64,000 nucleotides of DNA from Acidimicrobiia bacterium (GTDB lineage Bacteria; Actinomycetota; Acidimicrobiia; IMCC26256; JAOSJM01). This document shows positions 8,736 through 19,316 of this stretch, one piece after another. The notes beneath the pieces are model-generated. The model did not search any database and was not told the DNA's origin. It saw nothing but the letters and a program-made list of their open reading frames with translations. How positions within the stretch are numbered: position 1 is the stretch's first letter; each line of letters begins with the position of its first letter. A program made the translations under genes and the position numbers. The stretch lies in assembly GCA_027494165.1 (NCBI GenBank), contig JAOSJM010000006.1, positions 186,001 to 250,000 of the forward strand, in the 5' to 3' direction.

Positions 8736-9370
8736 GGGAACCCCACCCGGTCGAGCGCCTCGGCCACCAGGAGGTCCCGGGGTCCGGTGACCTTCAGGTT
8801 CCGGGGGTCGCCGGGGACGACCACGACCGAACCGCCCGCGGCCTCGACCAGCGCGGCGTCGTCGGTCGCGTCCGCGCCGGTCGCGTGGGCGCTGCGGAGG
8901 GCCGCGGCCCGGAAGGCCTGCGGGGTCTGGACCGCGACCAGGTCGTCGCGACCCACGGTCTCGACGACCCGGTCCCCGACGACGCGCTTCAGCGTGTCGG
9001 GGACGGGGAGCCCGGGCACGGCGGCGTCGGCGCCGGCCCGCACGGCCTCGATCACCGCGGAGAAGAGGTCCGGGGACGCGAGGGGTCGGGCGGCGTCGTG
9101 CACGACGACCACGGCGACGCGATCCGGCACCGCCGCGAGGCCGGCCCGCACCGACGCCGACCGGGTGGGACCTCCCTCCACGACCGCGGTCACCCCGGGA
9201 CCGTCCCACACCGCGCCGGCCGGGAGGACGAGCACGACCCCGTCGCAGGCCGCTCCGGCCACCTCCACGGCCCGGTCCACGAGGCGCCGGCCCGCCAGCG
9301 GGAGGAACTGCTTGGGCCGGCCGAACCGGGTCCCCAGCCCGCCGGCCGCGACGATCGCCCACGTCTCCAC
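8732..9370 (-). CDS. ispD: 2-C-methyl-D-erythritol 4-phosphate cytidylyltransferase
   Basis: IspD transfers CMP to methylerythritol phosphate, the step two before IspF. The nucleotide-binding start AIVAAGGLGTRFGRPKQFLPL is present, as are VVHDAARPL, PVPDTLKRV, AVQTPQAFR, TDDAALVEAAG and DPRNLKVTGPRDL, all IspD motifs in order. The 212-residue length is normal. GTG 9370 places the AAGG loop about nine residues from the start as usual; the frame upstream is a shadow of the PIN gene. CATACT lies 6 nt before the GTG. Confidence 0.94.
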   Translation of the reverse strand: METWAIVAAGGLGTRFGRPKQFLPLAGRRLVDRAVEVAGAACDGVVLVLPAGAVWDGPGVTAVVEGGPTRSASVRAGLAAVPDRVAVVVVHDAARPLASPDLFSAVIEAVRAGADAAVPGLPVPDTLKRVVGDRVVETVGRDDLVAVQTPQAFRAAALRSAHATGADATDDAALVEAAGGSVVVVPGDPRNLKVTGPRDLLVAEALDRVGFP

Positions 9371-9431
9371 GGGGTCAGTATGGCCCGAGGCGGGCGTCCG
9401 GTCCCCGAGGCGGGCCGCGACGCGGATCCGG

Positions 9432-10532
9432 TCAGGCGGACCCCGCCGTGGTCCGGCGGTCCCGCGTCGCGGCCTCCTCGTCGCGGTCCACGGCCCCGGT
9501 CGGGCGGGCGAACAGCAACCGTCCCGCCGACGTGGGCACGACCGAGGCCACCACGAAGGCCTGCTCACCCCGTCCGACCAGCCCGGCGCCCCGGTTGACG
9601 ACGACCATCGAGCCGTCCTCGAGGAACCCGACACCCTGGCCCTCCTCGCGGCCGGGGCGGGTGAGGGCGAGGCGCACGACCTCGCCCGGGACCACCTCCG
9701 GGCCGAGGTCGGCGACGAGGCGCCGGAGGTTGCAGGTCGGAACGCCCTGGACCTCCGCGACCCGGCTGAGGTTGGCGTCGTCGGTGAGGAGGCGGATCTG
9801 CAGCCGGCGGGCGAGGGCGACGAGCTTGGCGTCGACGGCGTCGACCTCGGGTACCTCGTCGTCCAGGAGGTAGAGGCGGGGTGGCCCCTCGCGGCGGATC
9901 ACGTCGAGCACCTCGAGGCCGCGCCGGGCCCGGCGGGCCCGGGTCCCGTCGGGAGCGTCGGCCAGGCCCTGCAGCTCGTCGACCACGAAGCGAGGGACGA
10001 GGAGGTCGCCGTCCAGCAGCCCCGAGCGGGCCAGCGGGAGGAGCCGGCCGTCCATGATCGCCGAGGTGTCGACGAGGAACCCCTCGGTGCGGTCGTACGG
10101 CGTCACCCTCACGAGCGGCCGGGTCGAGAGTCCCACCAGGTGGAAGAGCTGCTCGCTCTTCCTCGCCGCGACGCGGAACCCGAGGTAGCCCACGACCCAC
10201 GCGACGAGACCGACGAGAGGGATCGCCAGTCGCGCGCTCAGCAGGACGACGAGTGGAGCAGCGAAGAGCGCACCGGTCGCGCCGCCGACCACCCCGCCCA
10301 CCATGCCGGCGAGCACCTGGGCCGGGGGCAGGCGGTCGGCCCGTCGCTCGACCACGCCCACGGCCCGCTCCAGGAGCCGCCCGAGGATCCCACCGGTCAC
10401 GTAGCCGAGCAGGCAACCCAGCATGCCCCCGACCGCCCCCACCGCGTCGGGCGAACCCAGGTCGCGGCCGGCCAGGAAGCCGCCGGCGGTCCCCAGGACC
10501 ACGATGAAGAGTCTGACGATCTCGACGAACAC
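9432..10532 (-). CDS. PIN-TRAM domain membrane protein (YacL type)
   Basis: Four hydrophobic stretches occupy residues 1-115. A PIN nuclease-like domain follows, beginning FLVDTSAIMDGRLL near residue 152 and containing VVDELQ and the acidic cluster DAVDAKLVALA and LLTDDANLSRVA. A TRAM-like RNA-binding module follows (VRLALTRPGREEGQGVGFLEDG). The acidic PIN residues are present, so metal-dependent RNase activity is possible. In B. subtilis YacL is an uncharacterised relative. Its place between ispD and carD is the usual actinobacterial context. GTG 10532 is the first start. Confidence 0.85.
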   Translation of the reverse strand: MFVEIVRLFIVVLGTAGGFLAGRDLGSPDAVGAVGGMLGCLLGYVTGGILGRLLERAVGVVERRADRLPPAQVLAGMVGGVVGGATGALFAAPLVVLLSARLAIPLVGLVAWVVGYLGFRVAARKSEQLFHLVGLSTRPLVRVTPYDRTEGFLVDTSAIMDGRLLPLARSGLLDGDLLVPRFVVDELQGLADAPDGTRARRARRGLEVLDVIRREGPPRLYLLDDEVPEVDAVDAKLVALARRLQIRLLTDDANLSRVAEVQGVPTCNLRRLVADLGPEVVPGEVVRLALTRPGREEGQGVGFLEDGSMVVVNRGAGLVGRGEQAFVVASVVPTSAGRLLFARPTGAVDRDEEAATRDRRTTAGSA

Positions 10533-10681
10533 GGCGCGTCCCTGTGCGGCCCCCGGGCGATCCTCTCCCTCCAGGGATCGGCTCCCGCCCGCGGGGCCTT
10601 GAACCGTGGGCGGGATGCCGGGACGCGAGTGAGGGGACGAGTCGACGGTCGTCGGGCGCCCGGGAGCGCGGTGGCCCCGCC

Positions 10682-11164
10682 CTACTTGGCGAGCGCCTCG
10701 TCGAGCTTGGCCTCGGCCTGCTCCTCGTCCACGCCGATGGCGAAGGTGAGCTCGGAGACCAGGATCTGGCGAGCCTTGGCGAGCATGCGCTTCTCGCCGG
10801 CGGAGAGGCCCTTGTCCTTCTCGCGGATCGAGAGGTTCCGGACGACCTCGGCGACCTGGTAGATGTCGCCGCTCTTCAGCTTCTCCACGTGGTTCTTGAA
10901 CCGGCGGGACCAGTTGGTCGGCATCCTCGCCTCCTTCTTGCGAAGGACCGCGAAGACCTCCTCGACCTCCTCGTCGTTGATGACCTCCCGCAGGCCGATC
11001 TCCTCGGCGTTGTCGGCGGGCACCATCAACGTCAGATCCCCGTAAGCGAGCCGCAGCACGAGGTAGTCGCGCTTCTCGCCGAAGACGTCCTTCTTCTCGC
11101 GCTTCTCGATCGTCGCCGCCCCGTGATGGGGGTAGACCACCTTGTCGCCCACGTCGAAGGTCAT
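10682..11164 (-). CDS. carD: CarD transcription factor
   Basis: CarD binds RNA polymerase beta and stabilises the open promoter complex, regulating rRNA and housekeeping transcription. The N-terminal RNAP-interaction domain starts MTFDVGDKVVYPHHGAATI and continues DYLVLRLAYGDLTLMVP. The C-terminal helical domain carries PTNWSRRFKNHVEKLKSGD, including the tryptophan that contacts the upstream edge of the bubble. 160 residues is typical. It stands 149 nt upstream of the PIN-TRAM gene and is divergent from a Crp-family gene. Confidence 0.96.
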   Translation of the reverse strand: MTFDVGDKVVYPHHGAATIEKREKKDVFGEKRDYLVLRLAYGDLTLMVPADNAEEIGLREVINDEEVEEVFAVLRKKEARMPTNWSRRFKNHVEKLKSGDIYQVAEVVRNLSIREKDKGLSAGEKRMLAKARQILVSELTFAIGVDEEQAEAKLDEALAK

Positions 11165-11302
11165 GTGCCTGCGTGCCGTCCAGACCGTCCGCTCACCGTG
11201 CGTTCCACGGCGTTGGCAGAACATCCAAGATACCGTTCAGCGCTGGCACCCACCAATCGGCCCCGCGAGCCCGTCGGCTCTCCCCCGGGCGCCGCGCACC
11301 GG

Positions 11303-11308
11303 TAGATT
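11303..11308 (+). promoter_or_regulatory. Candidate -10 box (TAGATT) for the Crp-family gene
   Basis: TAGATT lies 30 nt before the GTG at 11339, with a GAAGGAG ribosome-binding site in between. No -35 consensus was found. The hexamer is the same as that before treT. Confidence 0.35.
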
Positions 11309-11338
11309 GGCTGGTCCGCGCCCCGAAGGAGCACCCCT

Positions 11339-12001
11339 GTGAACGAGCGCCGGCTCCTCGACACCGATCTCTTCGCGTCGATGCCCGAGACGGTCCGAGC
11401 CGGGCTCCTGGTCCAGGCCACGAGCCGGAAGTACACCCGGGGTGACGTGCTGTTCCGCCAGGGCGACCCTTCGGGGGAGCTGTTCCTGCTCCTCCACGGC
11501 CGGGTGGCGATCGCGTCGCGATCGAACGACGGACGCGAGACGGTGGTGGCGGTCCTGGAGGACGGCGGGCTGATCGGCGAGCTCGGGCTGTTCGACGACG
11601 CCCCCCGTTCGGCCGAGGCCCGGGCCCTCACCGACACCGAGGTGCTCGCCTTTCCCTACGAGCCGGTCCGTCTGGCCCTGCGGCAGCAGCCCGAAGCGCT
11701 CTGGGTCGTCGTCCGGATCCTGGCCCAGCGGCTCCGGGCCACCGACGAGGCGCTGGCGGACGCGGTGTTCCTCGACGTCCCGGCTCGCACGGCCAAGCGC
11801 CTGATCGACCTGGCCGGTGACGCCGACGAGTTCCTCCTCCCCCTGACCCAGGAGGAGCTCGCCGGGCTGGTCGGGGCGTCCCGGGAGCGGGTGAACAAGG
11901 CCATCGCGCTGTTCATCCGCCTCGGCTGGATCGAGGTGAGCGGCCGCAACCACTACCGGATCCTCGACCGCACCGCGCTCGAGGACCGCTCCAGCCAGTA
12001 G
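11339..12001 (+). CDS. Crp/Fnr-family transcriptional regulator
   Basis: The cyclic-nucleotide-binding beta barrel covers about residues 10-125 (YTRGDVLFRQGDPSGELFLLL, then GELGLFDDAPRSAEARALTDT in the phosphate-cassette position). A dimer helix and a winged HTH follow (LPLTQEELAGLVGASRERVN near 172). The cassette residues resemble cAMP-binding members such as actinobacterial Crp, but effector binding cannot be judged. No iron-sulphur cysteines are present, so it is not an FNR. GTG 11339 has GAAGGAG 7 nt upstream. Targets are unknown; it is divergent from carD. Confidence 0.88.
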   Translation: MNERRLLDTDLFASMPETVRAGLLVQATSRKYTRGDVLFRQGDPSGELFLLLHGRVAIASRSNDGRETVVAVLEDGGLIGELGLFDDAPRSAEARALTDTEVLAFPYEPVRLALRQQPEALWVVVRILAQRLRATDEALADAVFLDVPARTAKRLIDLAGDADEFLLPLTQEELAGLVGASRERVNKAIALFIRLGWIEVSGRNHYRILDRTALEDRSSQ

Positions 12002-12046
12002 CCCGGGTCACCTCCGGGCGCGCCCGGCGAAGGTTCGCCGCTCGAC

Positions 12047-12072
12047 GGCGCCGGCGCCGGCGCCGGCGCCGG
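12047..12072. repeat. GGCGCC hexamer repeat, 4 copies
   Basis: Four perfect GGCGCC copies plus GG lie between the convergent Crp-family and dienelactone-hydrolase genes. The array is self-complementary. An adjacent CGGCGAA/TTCGCCG inverted repeat (about 12025-12040) could form a hairpin, but there is no T-tract. Confidence 0.8.
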
Positions 12073-12073
12073 A

Positions 12074-12808
12074 TCAGGACCCGCCGAGGAAGGCCAGGGC
12101 GCGCCGCCAGGCGTCGGCGGCGTCGTCGGCCCGGTGGGCGGGGCGGTCAGGGTCGTGGACGAAGCCGTGCTCGGCCTCCTCGTAGACGACGACCTCGCAG
12201 TCGGAGCGGCCGGCCCACACCGCCCGGAGCTGCTCGACGTGCTCGGGAGGCACCCAGGGGTCCCTCCCTCCCAGTACGGCGAGCGTCGGGCACGCGTCGG
12301 CCGCCGTGTCGAGCGCGTCGCGCTGCCCGGGCCCCTGCCACTGCTCCGGGACCCGCAGCATCCCGTAGAAGCCCACCGAGCGGTCGAAGCGGCCCGTGGC
12401 CGCCGCCTTGAGGGCGTACATGCCGCCCATGCAGAAACCCATCACGGAGACCTCGGCCACGTCGTCCTCGACGACGAGCCGGTCGGCGGCCCGCTCGAGG
12501 TCACCGAGCTGGTGCTCGTCCACGAGGTCCCGGACCCGGGCCATCCTCCCCTCGACGTCGAGCCCGGCCCGGTCCGGGCAGCGGGCGAAGGGCTCGACCG
12601 CCCACACGGCGAGCCCGTGGCTGGCGATCCGACGGCAGAGGTCGTCGAAGAGCGGGCGGACGCCCATGAGGTCCGGGACGAGGACGAGCCCGGCCCGGGG
12701 CATCCCCGTGGGCCGGGCGTGGATCCCCTCGACGGCGGTTCCGTCGGAGCCCTTCAGGGTGACGCGCTCGCACTCGTTCTCCCAGGGTCCCTCGGCCAGT
12801 GCTCCCAT
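12074..12808 (-). CDS. Dienelactone hydrolase family protein
   Basis: An alpha/beta hydrolase of 244 residues. The cysteine nucleophile sits in MGFCMGGMYAL near residue 122, the aspartate in LGGRDPWVPPE near 180, and the histidine in EEAEHGFVHD near 211. This is the Cys-Asp-His triad of dienelactone hydrolases. Physiological substrates of such proteins are seldom known, and no aromatic-degradation genes lie nearby, so a general carboxylesterase role is possible. ATG 12808 has GGAGG 11 nt upstream. It precedes nothing obviously related. Confidence 0.85.
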   Translation of the reverse strand: MGALAEGPWENECERVTLKGSDGTAVEGIHARPTGMPRAGLVLVPDLMGVRPLFDDLCRRIASHGLAVWAVEPFARCPDRAGLDVEGRMARVRDLVDEHQLGDLERAADRLVVEDDVAEVSVMGFCMGGMYALKAAATGRFDRSVGFYGMLRVPEQWQGPGQRDALDTAADACPTLAVLGGRDPWVPPEHVEQLRAVWAGRSDCEVVVYEEAEHGFVHDPDRPAHRADDAADAWRRALAFLGGS

Positions 12809-12862
12809 CGTGGTGCGTGCCTCCTGGAGTGGTGTCGGGTGACGCTCGTCGCCCGAGCGGTC

Positions 12863-13936
12863 CTAGACGTAGCGCTCGAGGATCGAGGTCTCGGCCAGGC
12901 GGGACAGGCCCTCCTTGATCGCCCGGGCCCGCGCGTCGCCGACCCCCTCCACCTCGACCAGGTCCGAAACCCCGGCGCGCATGATCTTCTGCAGGTTGGT
13001 GAACCGGTCGACCACGTGGTCGGCCACGATCTCGGGCAGCCGGGGGATCTTGTGCAGGAGCCGGAACCCTCGGGGTTGCAGCGGGCTGTCCAACCCCGCG
13101 TCGTGCGGCAGGGCCAGCACCGAGGCCACCTCGCGGAGGTCGAGCAGGGCCTCGGTGTCGAGGTCCGCGAGCCGCTTCATGACGTCGCTCAGCTCCCAGT
13201 CGGACGACTCGACGAAGTAGTCCTTGGCGACGAGACGGCGGTCGTCCTCGACCCCGTGCATGAGCTCCTCGAGCTGCAGCAGGACGTGGCGGCCGTCGCT
13301 GCCGAGCTCGACGACGTAGCCCTCGATCTCCTCGGAGATGCGCCGGACCATCTCGGCCCGCTGCAGCACCGTGGCCACGTCGCGCGTGGTGACGAGGTCC
13401 TCGACCTCGAGGGCCGACAGCGAGCCGCTCACCGTGTCGAGCCGGGTCTTGTACCGCTCGAGGATCTGCAGGGCCTGATCGGCCCGGGCGAGCACCCGCG
13501 GGATCGGCTCGAGGGTTCGCTTGAGCCCCCGCCGGTGGATGGCGACGACCTGCATGTCCTCCGAGACGGTGATCACCGGGACGTCGATCTGGCGGGCGAC
13601 GCGCTCGGCCGTCCGGTGCCGGGTCCCGGTCTCGGAGGTCGGGATGTCGGGATCCGGGACGAGGTGCACGTTGGCCCGGGCGATCCGCGAGCAGTCCCCG
13701 GCGAGGATGATCGCCCCGTCCATCTTCGCCAGCTCCGAGAGGCGCTGGGGCGTGAACTCCGCGTCGAGGAGAAACCCGCCCGAGCAGATGCTGAGCACCT
13801 CGGGTCCGTCGCCGACGACCACGAGGGCGCCCATGCGCGCCTGGAGGATCCGGTCGAGTCCCTCGCGCAGGTCCCGGCCCGGTGCCACGAGAGCCAGGGC
13901 TGCGAGCAACGCTTCCGATCGAGGCTGCGCTGCCAC
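12863..13936 (-). CDS. disA: DNA integrity scanning protein DisA, diadenylate cyclase
   Basis: DisA condenses two ATP into c-di-AMP and scans DNA for damage. The N-terminal DAC domain has the catalytic DGAIILAGDCSRIARANVHL near residue 70 and GTRHRTAERVA near 108, both motifs complete. A helical linker follows, then a C-terminal helix-hairpin-helix DNA-binding domain (LVEVEGVGDARARAIKEGL). 357 residues is typical. GTG 13936 is chosen because GAGGGG lies 9 nt upstream; a TTG at 13945 abuts that site and is less likely. It lies just downstream of radA, as in many actinobacteria and firmicutes, where RadA modulates DisA. Confidence 0.95.
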   Translation of the reverse strand: MAAQPRSEALLAALALVAPGRDLREGLDRILQARMGALVVVGDGPEVLSICSGGFLLDAEFTPQRLSELAKMDGAIILAGDCSRIARANVHLVPDPDIPTSETGTRHRTAERVARQIDVPVITVSEDMQVVAIHRRGLKRTLEPIPRVLARADQALQILERYKTRLDTVSGSLSALEVEDLVTTRDVATVLQRAEMVRRISEEIEGYVVELGSDGRHVLLQLEELMHGVEDDRRLVAKDYFVESSDWELSDVMKRLADLDTEALLDLREVASVLALPHDAGLDSPLQPRGFRLLHKIPRLPEIVADHVVDRFTNLQKIMRAGVSDLVEVEGVGDARARAIKEGLSRLAETSILERYV

Positions 13937-14043
13937 CGGTCTCAACCCCTCACGACGAACCTGATCCCCCGGCACGCAGAGTCGAGGCCACGATACCAAG
14001 GATCCCGCGCTTCGGACGGTGGGCACCGGTCGGACTCCTGGTG

Positions 14044-15390
14044 TCAACCGGTCAGACCGAGCGCGGCGACCGCGTCGCGCACCGTGCCCACACGCAGGAC
14101 CGAGAGCCCCTCGACGTCGGGCAGGGACACCGGCCCGACCGCCCGGTTGAAGCCGAGGCGGGCCGCCTCGGCCAGGCGCCGGTCCGCGCGGGGCACCCGG
14201 CGGACCTCGCCGCCCAGCCCGACCTCGCCGAGCGCGACGGTGCCGGCCGGGAGCGTCGCGTCGAGACGGGCCCCGGTCACCGCCAGTGCGACGGCCAGGT
14301 CGGCCCCGGCCTCGGTGACCCGTACCCCACCGGCGACGCTCGCGTGGACCTCGAAGCCCGACAGCGGGACGTCGACCCGCCGCTCCAGCACGGCCAGGAG
14401 CAGCGCCACCCGCCCACCGTCGAGCCCCTGCGCCGACCGTCGGGGAAGGGGTGCCGAGGTGCGCGCCACGAGGGCCTGCACCTCGACGAGGAGCGGCCGG
14501 TCCCCCTCGAGCACCGGGGCCACGACCGAGCCCGGGACGCCGGCGGGCCGGTCGGCGAGGAGCAGCGCCGACGGGTCGGGCACACCGACGAGGCCGCCTC
14601 CGGTCATCTCGAAGAGGCCGACCTCCTGGGTCGAGCCGAAGCGGTGCTTGGTGGCGCGCAGCAGGCGCAGCACGTGGTGACGGTCGCCGTCGAAGGAGAG
14701 GACGGTGTCGACCACGTGCTCGAGCGCCCGCGGGCCGGCCAGGGTGCCCTCCTTGGTGACGTGGCCGACGAGGAGCACGCTCGGCCCTCGCTGCTTGGCC
14801 ACCCGCACCAGCCGGTGGGCGCACTCCCGCACCTGACCGACCGAACCGGGTACACCGGGCGTGTCGGGATCGACGATGGTCTGCACCGAGTCGACGGCCA
14901 GGACGTCGGGCGCCACGTCGTCGACGTGGGCGAGGATCCGCGGCAGCGAGGTCTCCGACACGACGAGCACGCCGGGGTCGGACACGCCGAGGCGCCGGGC
15001 CCGCAGGCCCACCTGCTCGCGCGACTCCTCGGCGCTCACGAGGAGGCAGCGGGCACCGCGCTCGGCCATCAGGCCAAGGGCCTGGAGCATCATCGTGCTC
15101 TTCCCGGTTCCCGGCTCCCCGCCGAGCAGCGTGACCGAGCCGGCGACGAGCCCGCCTCCGAGCACGCGGTCGAGCTCCCCGAGCCCCGTGGGCCGGCGGG
15201 CCGCACCGAGCGGGTCGACCTCGGCGACGGGCACGGGACGCTCGGCGTCGTGCAGGACGGCGCCGGCGCCGTTGGCCAACGGGAGCTCCTCGAGGCTCCC
15301 CCACTCGGCGCACTCGGGGCAGCGGCCCAGCCACCGGGCCGACGTCGCCCCGCACTCCCGGCAGCGATGGATCGTCCGCGTCTTCGTCAC
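14044..15390 (-). CDS. radA: DNA repair protein RadA (Sms)
   Basis: RadA is a RecA-like ATPase and branch-migration factor in recombinational repair. A C4 zinc finger (CRECGATSARWLGRCPEC) near residue 10 is followed by Walker A GGEPGTGKST near 87, the RadA-specific motif here as KHRFGST, and a Lon-protease-like C-terminal domain. The usual motif is KNRFG, so Asn to His is a noteworthy substitution. 448 residues is normal. GTG 15390 is chosen because the zinc finger begins shortly after it and TACGGT lies 7 nt upstream; the longer frame reads through the repeat region. It is upstream of disA. Confidence 0.94.
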   Translation of the reverse strand: MTKTRTIHRCRECGATSARWLGRCPECAEWGSLEELPLANGAGAVLHDAERPVPVAEVDPLGAARRPTGLGELDRVLGGGLVAGSVTLLGGEPGTGKSTMMLQALGLMAERGARCLLVSAEESREQVGLRARRLGVSDPGVLVVSETSLPRILAHVDDVAPDVLAVDSVQTIVDPDTPGVPGSVGQVRECAHRLVRVAKQRGPSVLLVGHVTKEGTLAGPRALEHVVDTVLSFDGDRHHVLRLLRATKHRFGSTQEVGLFEMTGGGLVGVPDPSALLLADRPAGVPGSVVAPVLEGDRPLLVEVQALVARTSAPLPRRSAQGLDGGRVALLLAVLERRVDVPLSGFEVHASVAGGVRVTEAGADLAVALAVTGARLDATLPAGTVALGEVGLGGEVRRVPRADRRLAEAARLGFNRAVGPVSLPDVEGLSVLRVGTVRDAVAALGLTG

Positions 15391-15397
15391 GACCGGG

Positions 15398-15403
15398 ACC
15401 GTA
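15398..15403 (-). promoter_or_regulatory. Candidate leaderless -10 box (TACGGT) for radA
   Basis: TACGGT on the minus strand ends 7 nt before the radA GTG. The region further upstream is the tandem repeat. Confidence 0.4.
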
Positions 15404-15433
15404 CCCGGGAGGTGTGACGGCGACGCCAGGACC

Positions 15434-15609
15434 GCCGACCCGGGTGTCTCCACCCCCGCCCAGCGACGGTAACGGCACCCGAGAGCCGAGAAGCGCCGAC
15501 CCGGGTGTCTCCACCCCCGCCCAGCGACGGTAACGGCACCCGAGAGCCGAGAGCGCCGACCCGGGTGTCTCCACCCCCGCCCAGCGGGGCTCAGGACACC
15601 CGGGAGCCG
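15434..15609. repeat. Tandem ~60-bp hairpin-forming intergenic repeat, about 2.9 copies
   Basis: Copies start at 15434, 15495 and 15555, with a period of 61 then 60 bp. The first two are nearly identical; the third matches for about 32 bp, then diverges and overlaps the 3' end of the lipoprotein gene. The third copy holds a perfect 10-bp inverted repeat, CCCGGGTGTC (15560-15569) with GACACCCGGG (15595-15604); the others keep a 6-bp core CGGGTG/CACCCG. A related element lies at 57589-57629 in the opposite orientation. Confidence 0.85.
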
Positions 15610-16379
15610 GAGGGGAGTCGCCCTCCGCGGCGGCGCCGCCGTCCCCGCGCCTCGCCCACCACCAGGAGCACGATCGCCGCCAACGCCAGGACCCCGCCCA
15701 GCGCCAGCAGGCCCAGCCGCTTCGGGTGGGCCACCGTGGACGACAGCTCGATGCGCACGCGCTCACCCGCGGCCGGGCGCCACGACCGCTCCGCCCCGCT
15801 CGGGAGCCGGGCGGTCACCTCGAGGCTCAGGGCCTCGCGGAGGTCGGCGGTGAGCTGCTCCTCGATCCCCGTCGGGTCGGCGAGGCCGGTGAGCTGCTCG
15901 ACGAGCTCCGGGTCCGACGCCACACCGGCAGCGAGCGCGGACAGGTCCACCTCGCCCTCCAGCCGGTAGTCGGTCCGCAGGACCGATCGCTCGCGCGTGA
16001 GGGACAGGTCGCGCAGGGGCCCGTCGGGACCGTTCAGCTCCTCGACGAGCTCGCCCAGCTCCTCGGAGTCGGCGAAGCCCTTCGAGAGCCGCACGGTGGC
16101 GCTGCCGTCGAAGCTGCGCTCCCACTCCGAGACGTCCCAACCCGCCGCCCTCAGGTCGTCGAGCCGCACGCGCTCGTCGATCGCCCCGCCGCCCGCCTCC
16201 ACGGCCTGCACGGCCGCCGGATCGAGCGCGACCTCGACGCCCACGGTGCCCCCGCCGTCGTCACGGACGTCGACGGTGACGAGGGCGTCGACCCGGCACC
16301 CCGCGAGCAGGACCGCGAGCGCGACGAGGGCCACCAGGCCCGGCCTCGACGGCCTCGCGCCCCGTCCACGCGCCGACAC
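15591..16379 (-). CDS. LppM-like lipoprotein (DUF3153)
   Basis: A signal peptide ends in the lipobox LLAGC near residue 28, so the mature protein should be lipid-anchored outside the membrane. A beta-rich ectodomain follows, with DALVTVDVRDDGGGTVGVE, as in LppM-like proteins. A C-terminal membrane helix (LGLLALGGVLALAAIVLLVV) and a basic tail close the protein. This lipid anchor plus C-terminal helix layout is typical of DUF3153 proteins, whose role is not well defined. GTG 16379 puts the signal peptide at the N-terminus. The final codons lie inside the third hairpin repeat. Confidence 0.75.
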   Translation of the reverse strand: MSARGRGARPSRPGLVALVALAVLLAGCRVDALVTVDVRDDGGGTVGVEVALDPAAVQAVEAGGGAIDERVRLDDLRAAGWDVSEWERSFDGSATVRLSKGFADSEELGELVEELNGPDGPLRDLSLTRERSVLRTDYRLEGEVDLSALAAGVASDPELVEQLTGLADPTGIEEQLTADLREALSLEVTARLPSGAERSWRPAAGERVRIELSSTVAHPKRLGLLALGGVLALAAIVLLVVGEARGRRRRRGGRLPSGSRVS

Positions 16380-16441
16380 GGCCGCCGAGTCTCCCACAGG
16401 CCGTCCCGGCGCCACGGCGCCCGGCGGGACGGCGGACGCGA

Positions 16442-18927
<2,486 letters not shown>

Positions 18928-19196
18928 TGTCTCAACCGCCTCTCGTGGAGCATCTCTCGTGGAGCGGGGTCGGGTTCCGGATCTCCTGCGAGCCCCCCGT
19001 CTGGTTCGGTGCAGCGATCGGTTCCGGACGCCTGCCCCGGTCGAGTCATTGTATCGGCCGGCCCGGGGCCCTCCGCCGCGGTCCGCTCCGGCGCTGACCT
19101 GATCGGTCGCGCCCGGCGGCGCTGAAGGGAACGACCGCGGCCGGTCCGACGGGCCCGGTTGGTGTCGCGGTCCGGACCTGCCTAGCCTTCCCTCCC
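18928..19196. promoter_or_regulatory. Divergent control region between clpC and the polyprenyl synthase block
   Basis: No gene is supported here. On the minus strand TACAAT (19053-19048) is a good -10 candidate for clpC, giving a leader of about 114 nt; no -35 is clear. A direct repeat CTCTCGTGGAG occurs at 18940-18950 and 18954-18964, overlapping the ribosome-binding site. On the plus strand TAGCCT (19183-19188) lies 8 nt before the ATG of a 39-codon ORF. I see no ClgR box I can confirm. Confidence 0.45.
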
Positions 19197-19316
19197 ATGG
19201 GGCAGCCTCGCACCGCGCCCCGCACCCCCGCACCCCGGCTCCCCCGACCGCTCCTCGGGGCCGGCGTCCCGAGGGGGAACCCGGCCCGGTGCGACGCCTC
19301 CGCCCTCCACCCATGA
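19197..19316 (+). CDS. Possible 39-codon upstream ORF coupled to polyprenyl synthase
   Basis: ATG 19197 follows TAGCCT by 8 nt, the leaderless pattern seen elsewhere in the window. The ORF ends in TGA at 19314-19316, overlapping the ATG of the polyprenyl synthase (ATGA). The product is proline and arginine rich and resembles nothing I know. It could be a leader peptide that couples translation, or a chance ORF in GC-rich DNA. Confidence 0.3.
   Translation: MGQPRTAPRTPAPRLPRPLLGAGVPRGNPARCDASALHP

Noticed and set aside
12016..12072. GGCGCC array as an intrinsic terminator
   Set aside because: Self-complementary but no T-tract and no single dominant stem; listed as a repeat only.
12134..14680. 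848-codon plus-strand ORF
   Set aside because: Opposite the DLH, disA and radA genes, which have complete motifs.
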